From Camarhynchus parvulus (lineage: Eukaryota > Chordata > Aves > Passeriformes > Thraupidae), in assembly GCF_901933205.1 (NCBI RefSeq), contig NC_044600.1:10392501-10456500 (forward strand): a stretch of 64,000 bases of DNA. Direction: 5' to 3'. Of the stretch, positions 37,571-49,900 are shown one piece after another. Each line of letters opens with the position of its first letter. Within the stretch, counting starts at the first letter, position 1. Position numbers and translations under genes: made by a program. The notes under the pieces are model-generated. The model was not told the DNA's origin and did no database searches. It saw only the letters and a list, made by a program, of their open reading frames with translations.

Positions 37571-40181
37571 CCCACAGATACACAAGTTGTACCTGCTGGA
37601 TATGCACTCACAATAACATATTCCCTTTCTAAAGCACCACAATTTGTAGCATAGCACAGTTTATCTTTTAGAAAATTTTACCTTACAAATTCTACAAGAG
37701 GTTTCTTTGGAGAACTTGAGCGCCACAGAAAGTTCTGGAAGTATTTTTAACCAAAAGTAAAACTTTGATCCTTAGTATTTTAAATTCTGACAGTAATAAG
37801 GATACACTATTTAATGAACACTTTGTCATGTAAACTTTTAGTTCATCATAGAATCAATCCATTTAATTTCAGATTACTACAGGTTGTATAAAATCTCTTT
37901 GTTTTTCAACATCTTTCTATTCTTATCAGCTCATCTTTCTAACAAAGTCACTTAGAATTTCTGTGTAAGTCTTAAATTAAGAAAATCAACCTTTCCACCA
38001 TTTCAGTATACCAAAGAATGTTATAGTGAGAGCTAAGAACTAACTGAATATTAATGAATTTTTAATAATCTAGTATGTATTGTTTAACAAGCAAAAAATT
38101 ACCTTTAGATGAATAAAATCCTTAGACTTTTTTATTTTACATTTCTGTGAATGTGTATATCAATTTTCTCACAAAAGTAGATCTGAAAATTAAAAGGTAT
38201 TTACTGAGAAAGAACTGAGTAGCCTGGAGGTAAAAAACATAGAGGGAATTAGTAAAAGTAGCATGTGAACAGATCTAGTATAAAAGATCTATCATTTACT
38301 CACTTCTTGCTTTTGTTCCAAGCTCATTAGAAAAAATCCAGCAAAACACAAATGTCTGCAATAATTTTAATGGACACTGACTAAGTTTAATAGAAATTGC
38401 TTTAATTGCTTTGAGATAGGACTATGTTACAACATTACTTGTGTCCCTATTTTGGGGGAATAAAGTGGCTTCACAGAATAACTAAGTAAAACAATCTATC
38501 TAAATAATTACTATTTTCAGAGGGAAGAGATTGCTTTCGTGCCCAAATACACTGAAATCAGTGCAGAAAGCTGGCCATTTACTAAATACTGTATTACCAG
38601 CTTACAAATACATCTGCTGTCTCAGCTAGAGCAGGTGGTAATAAACAAACCCATCTGCCATCATACATTGCAGGTAAAATTCACTTACTTTTGAGTCTGG
38701 GCATTATTACAATCAATAGTTATTTTTCAAAGACCTTTTTCCCCCACTTAACACAATATTTAATTTATGAAATGCAACCTTTCATGAGGCCCAAAGAGAG
38801 CTCAGGTGAACAAAAAGGCTCTTTGAGGCTGGAAGATGCTGAGTGGACCCCACAAATCCCTCAGCCCTCCCAGTGCACAGCCAGGTACCAGCTCCATTTA
38901 ATTCTTGAAGCGGCATAGATCACTGCCATAAAGATGGAACCTTGCAGAATTACGACTTGTAATGTCAAATGTCATTAGGAATTTTGTCTAACTTTTCAAA
39001 CAAATGCACAGATTCCTTTTCCCTGACTCAGTCCCTTTGAGCTACACAGCTACACAGCCTCATTGAAGCTCTGAAGACTCTCTACAGAAAGCTGCTAAAA
39101 TTGTATGGAATTATAAATTCCTGTTCAGCGCATAGGGAGACTCTTTTGTGCATTCACTATTAGTGAGATTAGTTTTCATACTACACAAGTCCTTCACATA
39201 GTTATCATAAAAACATAATTAGGAAAACGCATGCAACTACTTCAGAAAACTTCCTGATGTTCAGAGTGCCTGATACATATGTAACTTCATATGAAACCTT
39301 TACAAATGTAAATATTTAATCTAAGTTTATTAAACATCTTCCAGCATTCAACTAACTTTCTCTTCCTTCATCTCAGAAGTAATTTTTTCCTTGAAATCTG
39401 ATTCTGGACACTAAACAATCTTAAACATGGAACTAACTTGTACAGAAGTCTGTGTTCTCCTGTTTCTTTGATCATCTATCAGATTCAAGCATTCTGCCCA
39501 ATCCTTTAGACATGACTCAGAATGTCCAACACAAATATTAAAGAAACTGCGAGATCTGACTGCAGTAGCTCAACAAGGACTATTACTCCGGGTTATTTGC
39601 AAAGGAACTCTGCCCAGCACAGGACATCAGTCTTCACTCATACAAAGAACAGACCAGGCATATTAATGATGTCACCTAGACACCAAGCTTTGAAGGATTG
39701 CTAGTTTGAAAATTCAAAGTCCTACTAAATTATTTATGCTGCGTCTTTTTATATATATATATAAATCATAATTAATTTCTAGGCAAAGTTAGCCTTTTCC
39801 AAAATATTTTATGCTACTAGAAAATAGTTATTAAGATGAGAATTCTATGGTCCTGCTTGTTGTCATTATTATGCCATGTCCTTTTTTTGTCATTTGCAAG
39901 CCAGAACTCAAGGAGCTGGTGTTTTCAAGTCATATTTAGATGGTTTGTCATGTCTCATCCTAACCACAAGTCCCAGTCCTGGCACTGGTGGCAATTCCCT
40001 GCAGTTGGCACATTTGCATCTTCCCACAAATCTCTATCAGATACTCTTTCTTCATATTGTGCTCTCCCACAACCTCTCCAGGCCCTGGTACTTTTACTTT
40101 CAAAAGTATTTTTCAAATTATCTTCCTTCTTAGCAACAGTCCCTACCTAAAATTTATACTCCTAGAGATCTAGAGAACCTT

Positions 40182-40205
40182 TCACTCTTCAAATCACTCT
40201 TCAAA
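40182..40205. repeat. Two tandem 12-bp units
   Basis: tcactcttcaaa is repeated twice without mismatch. Confidence 0.85.
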
Positions 40206-41611
40206 TCTAGATATTACCTATATACATTCTGTTTAATTTAAGTATTCCCTTTATGTAAGTATTCTGTTTAATTTCCTCCTGGTAATTCTGGGAGAAAGAT
40301 TTCAGTTATTTAAACTCAATAACCTGCTGGCTGTTAGCCAGACCTAATCAAGACCTTCCCATTGTTTTAGCATCTGTTTATTCTCAGCTATTTTTTCCTA
40401 GTTTCCTCTCCAGTGATTCTTTGTACCATTTTCTGTCCCTTCCACGAAATCCAACTCACCAAAGCAGCATGCTGAAAGAAGTACTGATATCAACCAAATA
40501 AACACAACATAAAAAGGTAAAAACTTCCTGCATGATCTGTGGGGTTTCAGGAACACTTCCACTTAGTGGCAATTTGGCTGATGCACAAAGCAAACTGAAT
40601 GCATCTCTAAGCATATGAGGACAAGAAAATAACACAAACAGAATGTGAGGAATCATTACTGTATTCTCAAATACTAATAGCATTCATCAGGTTCATTTCA
40701 GCCCCCTAGAGAAGCACTGCTTGGGCAGTAGGTAAAGATGAAGTTGATGAAGGAAATGAATAGAGTCTTTTGGAAATAGGGACAGTCTTTCAGGGCTCTG
40801 CATTTTGAGCACAGGTAGATGAAAGTGACATGCCTGACCTTAAATGTAACACTTCGCTTTATAGATTGAGTTATTTGTGCTGGACTTGTCAATCAAATCA
40901 GGCATGAATATATTTCAGCAGCTGTGAAATTTGATTAAAACTTATTGCAGCCTTTCTTTTTCCTAAAGTCTGAATACATTTAGATGGCCTGCTGCTTGTG
41001 AGATTTTGATTTTGCTTGTTAATTGTTCATTATTTTTACTGTTAGGGAAACTATTCTTGCTCTGCTTTCAGCTGAAGAGCAGTGAAAATCAGCCCTTTTA
41101 TATTAACACTTCCATACCCTGAGGCAATATTTAAGGTGCTTTTTACAGCAAGAATCCTGCACACACTGCTAAGTGTTATGCTTAATACTAAAAAAAATAT
41201 AAAATCTTAAAATACTTGCACTGTAAAAAACTAATTACAGGAAACTAATGCTTTTGAAATTTAACAATCCAATTCTAACTAGACTTCTTCCTCCAACAGC
41301 TTAAAAACCTGGGATGTCTAGGAAAAAAATGGGAGACAGATTAAAGCATTTGGTAGACCTTTAACACTTATGGACAAAATAATTCAGTCTATCAGGATAG
41401 TTACTCATTATTATTAGTTTAATATAGAAAATTATGCACAGCTATGAAAATACGTATTGAGGAACTGCTCTTTAAATATTAGGTAAATTGGATAAATATC
41501 AGAGAGGCATAAGTTTTATTCACTTCCCACAGCTTAGAAAAATTATGTTATCACTAAGATAAGTCTCTTTGCAGTAACAAGAAAGCTGTACGGTTTTCAT
41601 CCCGATTTTGA

Positions 41612-41649
41612 ATTTTTGAAATTGTTCTAAAAGGAACAATTTCAAAGGT
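41612..41649. repeat. Inverted repeat / hairpin
   Basis: tttgaaattgttc at 41615-41627 and its exact reverse complement gaacaatttcaaa at 41634-41646 enclose a 6-base loop (taaaag). Two wobble pairs and one A-T pair extend the stem to about 16 pairs. There is no U-rich terminator or gene context. It may be a tiny inverted-repeat transposon remnant, a structured RNA, or chance. Confidence 0.7.
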
Positions 41650-42885
41650 ACAAATGGTAGTGAAGATGTTTTATGATTAATTTAGTTTTATGACTCTGAT
41701 CTCAGATAGACAGGTCTGTCTAATTGTGTCCATATTTCTGATGCAGAATTTTTATCATTAAATGACATCAATTGCTCTCATTATCTGCAGCTCCAAGCTA
41801 GGAGGACTGGGTTTAAAATTCTTTTGCTACTTATAGCTCTTTAAAGTAATTTCAATATCTGTAATATTCTTTTTATCATAGCCTTCAGGGTGTAAAGAAC
41901 AAAGATATCTAATCCTTCTTTCATCAAAGATTTTTAATAGCAGCGTGTAATTATTTTAGTGCATCCATAGAGAGAAATATTACAGTTGGCTAAAGGAAAT
42001 ACAATATATGGTGTGTCCAGTAAGTGATGTGCATGTATCATCCCTGCATGTTTAACCAAATTAATCTGAAGCTGCATGGCCTGTTTTGTCCCCCCTCCTG
42101 TAGCTGTAGTTCAAATTGAACAAAATTGTTGAAATAATTATTTTCATTTCAATGTTCTCACCTAAGTTAGAGATAATTTGATGCTTTTTGTCAGTATAAC
42201 ATGCAATGTCCCTCTCATTTTACAAAAATATTTTGTGTCTGCAATACTCTACTTTGGTCTCAGAAACCCAAGGAAGCCTTTCTGGTTTTATAATTTTTAA
42301 GATGGGAGAGAATTTTTAGAAATATTATGCATAATGCTATGTGACTACCCAGAACTAGTGTTGAAGATAAACTTTCCTCCCCAGGAAGCAATCTTCTCAG
42401 TGCTTATAAAGAGTGGGAATATTCCCAGAACTCTACTTGAGAGTTAACTGTATCCTTCTGCCTTTTCAGAAGAAAATAAGTGTTTTAAAGAACAGTCAGG
42501 TATTTGGCCAATGTAATACAAAGAGAAGATTCGGATGATTATTCAATTTTTATCACAGAAAATTCCACCTCTATGGATGATTTTTGCATAAATACTGTTA
42601 TAAGTAGTCCTGGCCTCTGATTTCAGCATGTTGTGTCTCACTGAATATGATGGGTTATACCGTTTTTCTTCCAAGGTTATTTGAAAACCTTTTTCTCCTC
42701 GACAAGATCTTGTTTTCAATTGCTCAGAGCAGCAACAAATCTCAATAATTCAGACCAGTTCTTTCCAAGGAGCAGGATACTCTGGAAGATCTTTGGACAA
42801 CAAGGCTTAAACAATGGGAAAGCCTCCACAGTTGTCACAATTCCCTCTGACATCATACATGCAGTCACTCTGAAGCATAAACTGG

Positions 42886-43074
42886 CAAAAAAACCCAAAC
42901 AAACAAACCCCAAAACAAAACAAAACAAACAACCCCCAAAACCAGAAAATCCCAAACAAGTAAACAACCCCCAAAGAAAACCAAACAAAAAAGAAAACAA
43001 CAAACCAACCCAAAAATCCTCAAACACCAAAAAACCAAACCAAACAAAAAAAAAAATCTCAAAAGAAACAAAAC
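42886..43074. repeat. 189-bp A/C-only low-complexity tract
   Basis: The + strand consists almost wholly of A and C, with about six T and five G in 189 bases. It is arranged as irregular CAAA, CCAAAA and CCCCCAAA steps. Lack of T removes stop codons, which explains the 152-codon plus-strand frame (42681-43139) rich in K, P, N and Q, and the Phe/Leu/Gly-rich minus-strand frames. Neither is likely to be translated. Confidence 0.95.
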
Positions 43075-46000
43075 TCCATCTTGACAATTTTAAAAGTTGG
43101 GGCTTCAGCATTATTAGAGTTACACCCACAGGCAGATAACTTCAGTTTCAAAGCCTTAGCAGGGGAAATTACAAGTATTCCCAGTAATGACCAGGTTAAA
43201 ATGGAGAGCTTTAAGAGGCTCACTGTTCATACACACTCCTGTGGAATTGTGGATAGGTAGGGCTCTCCAAACATCCACTATGCTTTATTAAAGTAACTTG
43301 GAGCATTAACAAAGTCAGACATCCCTTTTAGGAACACAGCATTGTTATTTTGTAAAACCAAATATTAGTATTACTTTAAATAGAAATATCACCCATTCAG
43401 TCAAGATTGTAGAAGAATAATAGCTAAGCCATTAAAAAGATCATAAGTGTCTCAGTTTGGCAGCTGACAGGGCATTTTAATGCCTTCAATGAGTTCTCCC
43501 TTCCTTTTAATTGTTTGATGAATGCACATCATAAATTCTACTGCTAAAAGCTGTATTTTCTATTTCCCTTAGATTACCAGAGGCTGAGTAGCAATATATA
43601 AAACACTTTAATATTTTTATCCATTACTCATGACTTGATAGAGGAGGATGAGTATGTTTTTCTACTTAAAATAGAAAGATGGCCCAGACTGTCAGCAGGA
43701 ACTTGATCGGTTTGCAAAAGAAACTTGCCCAAGAGACACACTGTAAAAGCTCTGTGAGATTAAAGACCTGTGTGCCATTGGAGTACACAGGCAAATATAA
43801 ATATAAACATACCATCAGTGCAAGATTCACATTCTTCATAGAGGACAGTCTAATTCAGAATGGTCTAAATGCTCTTCTCCAAGTGCAGAGTATTACCCCC
43901 AGAGAGATTTCTCACGGCAGTTTTAGATTGACATCCTGAAATATTTTTTTGTTACTCTTTGAGCTGAAGCAACGTAAACCTTTCCTATTCTGGATGTGAT
44001 AAAAGGTACACAGAAGTTATTTTGAATGAGGAAATCTTTGTTCCAAAGGTTGGGAAACAAAATGAAACTGCAATGAAGTTCACTATTTCACATCCCCATA
44101 GCCACTCTCATTTATTGCAGCACTCTAAGACAGCATAATAACAACTCAAGCAAGGTTTGTTATGGACAAACCTCCACTCTTCCCAGTGACCTCTACAGAA
44201 CCTGCTAAAGTCAAGGCTGTGGTGACCTATGCATCAGGAAATCTCCTTCTGATTGACTCATTCTGATGAAGCATGGGCACAAATGCAGAGGGAATGTGTG
44301 GGGTGGGGAGTTTCCCATGGGGATGCACTGCCAGGGGTCAGGCACTGCTGATCCAGGGCACCTGTGCTGGCACTCTGCGTGCCAAGAGGCTGGAAGAACG
44401 TGCTTTATGTGGACTAGAAATATACAATATCAATAAACATTACAAGTCCTTTTTTCTTCCTAAACCAGCATGTCTCGGCATACAAACACCAGTCCAGGCT
44501 TCTTGTGTTTCAGTTAACTCAGAAGCGATCTGTACAAATCAATAAACCCTGCATAAGCAAGTAAGAAAAACTCTAAGGAAGTCTAAGCTTGTCAAGGGGA
44601 AAGTGCTGAAGGAAAAGTACAAATTACAAACAATTTCTCTTGATTTGCCTTTGAAATTCATCTTTAGAATGCTGAACTGAATCAGAGCAGAGAAGTGGTG
44701 GTGGTACTAAATGCCCAGTACAACAAGCAACCACGAAGAAATTTCTTTGCCTATTCTCAGTGAAACTTCTAATCAATTAGTCGGACTGTACATGCTTGCA
44801 GCCAATTTATATGTATTTCCAAATCAAAGAAACTTTTGGAAAATACACCAGAAACACAATTAGAATACAGTAGAAATGGGAATAAAATGAGCAAATCACA
44901 ATTAATTACCTTCTTACTGCCGGAATGCATATCAATATCTAGAAGCAATTGTTTTAGTTTAATTAATAATAGTTTAAGTTCTATGAATTTACAATATTAT
45001 GCTCATAACAAACTCTTCTGATATTTCATAGCAAAAGAAAACCCAGTTATTTTAAACAATTTTGGGGAAGATTCAATCTAATCATGGCTAGCAACTGTTT
45101 GGGCTGATTTTAGATGAATGAAGACAAAGAGATGGGTGGACTACTTTTCATGGCTCATAAAAAGAGAATTCCTCTCTTAATTTCTCTTAGCTGTACAAAG
45201 GGATGGTGAAGTGGAATCATCTCAATATGTGAGGTGTGTGTATCCCACCCAGCAGTACCAGAGATTCAGACTGGTTATGCACATGAAATACACCAACTGT
45301 GATCCCTGCTCTGCTACTGTGGTTCTACATTAGACATCATGCTGTAATGGCACTGCATTAATAAAACTACCACCAACAGTCAGGCAATGCAAGGATAGTC
45401 CAGAATTTCCATTGTGGAGGATAACAAGCTCAGAAGGAGCATTGATACCCATTTAGGCACCCAGAAGCAGAAGGAGCTGTGTTGCCATCTCATGAGATGT
45501 TAGAACGCAGACACCCAAAATCCTGTTAATATCACCTGTTAACCTAATTACAAAGAATGTGCATCTGTAATAAATTATTTTCTAAATCAAATAGCTTCCA
45601 GCACATCTCCTATGACTGCTGATTTGAAAGGCTGACATCTCAGCTTTTTCAACCAAAACAACAAATGACAAAGTGCCTTCTCACCTGCCAGAGATTTAAA
45701 AGTCTTAATAGATCAAACCTTGATCCTTTTGTTAGGATACAAACCTTGAACTTGTACATACATGACACCAAACATAACAACTACAAACATTTCTTAAGAC
45801 TAGTACTCAGACTTGAAGGTATTTGGACTCAATTTGAGTTTTCTTACCAATTTCTCTATTTTCTTTGTGAAACTGGCTCTCAGATGAGTTTAGCAGTTGT
45901 TACTAATGATGCACATGTGTGTGAGAAGATAAATGGGCATGGTTAATTATGCAGTATCTGGTGAGATTAACGTTGTATCTGTATTATGCACATGTATCAT

Positions 46001-46741
46001 TGAGAAAGACAATTTTATACACCAGACCAGGCAATTGATTAAGATGAATCATCAGGTCACTGAAGATCATTTTACCAGCCAGTACAATGGGCTCTGTCAG
46101 GCAATTTCAGCAATTTGGGTTAACATGAACCTCTTTTCTCAAGCTGTTTTGAGGGGGTAATTCAAGAGCAGAAAGGCTCAGTATTTACTGTCAGATAGAT
46201 GATGTTAGAGGGGGAAATTATCATTATAATTTATCTCCAGTGTACAGGTTACCTTTCATTTTACAACATTTCTCTTTAGGGTGAAGCAATTACATATCTC
46301 CACATTAGAGCAGGTAAGGCTATCACCTCTTGGCTAAGTACAGTCTTACACTTAAATTAGTCTAGGTATAAAGAAGATTCATCAACACCATGAAAAAGAC
46401 TTGGCAAACTTGCACTATCAGATTTACTACTTCTGAGCTGCTGCAGGGACTTTCACTCTAAATGAATGATTTGATTTTACTGTCTCCAACACTGTCAACA
46501 AGACCTACAATTCTCTCCTTTTAAAACAAAGGCTCAAAGGCATGCAGTGCTATTCACACTGGAAGCTACAAATCCAGGACAGGTGAAATTTTGCCATTGC
46601 TTTAATACTTCTGTGTTGTTGGCTATTCAGTGCTGACCTCTGTGTTTGCCAGCAGGGATGAAGAAACAGGCATTTTAAATGTATGTTTAAGCACCATTAC
46701 AAATTGACAGTAGCAGTCACATCTGATGTATTTTTAAAAAT

Positions 46742-46757
46742 GGACCCAATTGGGTCC
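46742..46757. repeat. 16-bp perfect palindrome, GC-containing arms
   Basis: ggacccaattgggtcc is its own reverse complement, with GGACCC/GGGTCC arms around AATT. Possible dimeric binding site; no adjacent gene. Confidence 0.65.
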
Positions 46758-46951
46758 TGCACATCTGCCACAAATGTAGCAGGCAAACTTAATGGCATCT
46801 TTATTGCCCACAAGACAAAATGCTTGGATTAAGTTTTTATTTCTAGATTGAAATTAATCTGCACTCACTGGAGACTGAGTTTACATTAAGAAAAAGATTG
46901 AAGAAGTCTGTCTTGCATCTGGAATGGAAGCTTTGTAATGACACTCAGCTC

Positions 46952-46972
46952 TTGTGGGAATTTTTCCCACAA
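46952..46972. repeat. 9-bp stem, 3-base loop hairpin
   Basis: ttgtgggaa and ttcccacaa flank ttt. It is a short perfect stem in unique sequence and is probably incidental. Confidence 0.6.
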
Positions 46973-49900
46973 TTAAGCACTATTCCCTGGAAGCTCTGTT
47001 TGCTGAATAAACGGGTTTAACTGTTTCCAAAGACCATTCCACACGTTTCTTCCTAGAAATCACTATCACCTAAGTGTGATTGGAGAATGCTGAATGCCTA
47101 AAACGAGCCTAGAAATTTAAATTTGATTATATATCGTGGGCACAGCAAGAATTCAGCAGAGAGAGAGATGTTAAGGGACTTGATGATGTATTGCCTCACC
47201 TAGATAAAATGGTGACATTCTAAATTCTAAATGTTTGTAACATGTTTCTATTTGAAGGACCTCTACAAATTTAAGGGAATGGGAAAAAATGAGATGTTTA
47301 AAAGACCAGTATATTAAAAATTAGGCTGCTGTAAAAACATTTTTGGAAGTGTTAATGCTTTTCATGTAGCAAGTCATGTGCCATACTATAAAATTTGGGG
47401 ATTTTACAATATCTCTTAAAGAGTAATATAAGCAGATGGTTGATGTTTTAGTGGCAATCTCTTCTATGTGCATTTCCAATAAAATAAAAAATGAAACCTT
47501 TCCTGGCCTGTGATGTTATGATGATACAGATAACTGAACTATGATGTGACATAACGATTGAATAATGCTTCCTATGAATTGTACTTTTTAAATGTAGAGG
47601 AACAACTCCATCTAATCCATAGGAAGGTTCCATTCACATTTCATGTAACTAAAGCATAATAGTGAATCATTAATTAGAACAGTCTCTCTTATGCATTTTT
47701 GTATGGGTACAAGAGAAAATGAAGAAAAAATATCTGGACAAAGCACAATGAAATTCTATTTTTCTGTGAAATGCATGGCCAGTGTTGAATTAGACTTTGA
47801 TCAAGCCATGTATTTTTTGAGAAACTCTGAAGAGTTTTTCAGCACCTGAAGGTGTTCAGGCCATCACACTGTCAAGGTCTCAACATGTTCTGGCTAACTA
47901 AACTCTCCCAAAAGATGGTGACACTGACACTTCCCCAGGTCTCTGCTCTGTCCTGACTGCAGTGCTCTCTCTGCTGCTGCTCTGTTCCTCCTCAACAATG
48001 GACAGCACACCCAAATTTCAAACCCCAGGCACCAGCAGATGCACCAGGCTGCCAATCACTCTCGAGCCAGTTCAACACACACATTTAAGCCTAACACCAA
48101 TACCCTTTATGACCATATTTACAGTCTGACACAGCAGCATCAGTGAGGGCTCCTGCATGGCAGGGATATTAGTTCACAGCCAGAGATAACCCACTTTGGT
48201 AGACAAGTTGTCCTTTTGTCATTTAAAAGTGATAATTAAATGCTGGTTTTCTTACTGGCCATGCAGGATGCTGTTATTCCTGTGACCCTTTGGATACTGA
48301 ATTTTTAGTGAACAATACAGCAAGGCAGCTCTCAGGGCTTCACACAGCATGAATTGAGAGGGTTGTGGTTTGGCTTTGCTGCTCCAACTGGCTTCTTTTT
48401 ATCTCACCTTCTACAGTCAGATTTGGGGGCTATTTTCCCATTATCTCACAAAGGTGTTATAAGGTTTAATAAAATAGAAATTGTAAAATATTTTAAATAA
48501 ATATTTTAAGCCTGTTGAATGAAAAACACTGCAAACCATAAACACCACAAAAGATGAGTATTAGCAGCTGAGACTCCCATTCTTGGCACTTGCTATGTTG
48601 AAGAAAGACCAGCAGTACTCCTGGCATTGCAACACTGCTCTCTTGCTGCAAGGATCATAATTTCTCTGCCAGTTTAGCACTTCATGGGTATTTTGAATTC
48701 CTCTTCCTTTTTATGTACAATGTGAAATTAATAATACTCTAAAATACTGATAGTCTAAAAGAGGTAAGTATGTCAAAAAGTTTAGCACCGACTTACAGTC
48801 ATCTGCTCTGAGCTAAAATGATTCAGAATTACGTAAATTTAGTGACTGTGGATAGATGACAGATAGCCCTCTAATCCTGCAGTGGGAAAACCAAAACAAG
48901 ACAATATTATTGACATTAATGAGATCAGAAGCAAATTCAACTGTTGGTCACGATTTGAACATTTGAAGACCAGACTTGTGACAGCTCAGAGAAACCAATG
49001 ATTTCCTTCATTTCCCTCTGACATTTCCCATTGAATTACAGACTTTGCTGTGTTCTTTCATGTTGCAAGGAATTGTGGTCACCCAGATGGATAATGTTTC
49101 CTTTCCCCTGCAGAAGGGACATAAGATTTACACATCCTATAAAGGAAGATATCAGAACATTGAAATGCTTTTAAAATTACATTCTTCACTTCTCTCTAAA
49201 TATATTTCTTTGACTGTGTGTATCCTACAACATAAAGAACATTTCTAGAATCCAAAGCGGCATACATTAGAATGCTTTTCAACAGGAAAATAAAGGATAA
49301 AAGCAGAGCACTACTTCTCAAGTATTTTGAACTTTCAGACATCGCCAAAGATGGGAACCTTTTTTTTTTCCCAGTCATTTTTCAAAGTATCAGACTATGC
49401 CTTTATATTTTCCTGTATGGCTGATAAAATGCTAAGGGCTGCACCTCATCTATCTCCCTGCATACAGTTACAGAACAGCTGTCAGAGGCTCTGAGCACCT
49501 CTGAAAAGGTGATGAAGCTCCACTTCTGGAAACGACCGTTTGTTGCAAAAGACACTTCAATGTTTTCTATCTTTTCCTCTGCATGAAAGTCATTGTTGAG
49601 ATACCAGCTATAAATAGAGTTTTCTTTGTACACTAGGTGCTTTTCTCTCATCCTTTCTTCCTCCCTCTGACTCTGCCCACTGAATAAGCACTTTGCTGAA
49701 GAAATTCAGCTTCTTGGTGAAATCAAACCTTCTCTTTTTAAAAATAATGAGGGTTGGTTGCAATTTTTTAATGTTTTCATCTACTGTGATAAGTCAGCAA
49801 TCTTTTTCAAATATTTTCCTGTGTGATAGCTAATAGTCTTGATTTTGGAGGTTTCAAGTGTGAGTTTGAGGATTAGGATTGCTTAATTTTAGTTTTATTC

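Larger units (their letters stand above)
37571..42885. other. Unique AT-rich sequence without recognisable gene
   Basis: No transposon recognised in 5.3 kb. An (AT)6 run lies at 39751-39763, a 12-bp tandem pair at 40182-40205, and a hairpin at 41612-41649. Open frames of up to 104 codons (39836-40150) overlap others in different frames and show no domain. Confidence 0.55.

Noticed and set aside
42716..43129. Phe/Leu/Gly-rich minus-strand frames that look like membrane proteins
   Set aside because: They are the reverse translation of the same low-complexity tract.
42681..43139. 152-codon plus-strand open frame rich in Lys, Pro, Asn and Gln
   Set aside because: Its length is produced by an A/C-only tract lacking T; the composition follows the nucleotide bias and no domain is present.
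46952..46972. Hairpin considered as a transcription terminator
   Set aside because: Vertebrate-type DNA with no adjacent transcription unit; the stem is only nine pairs.
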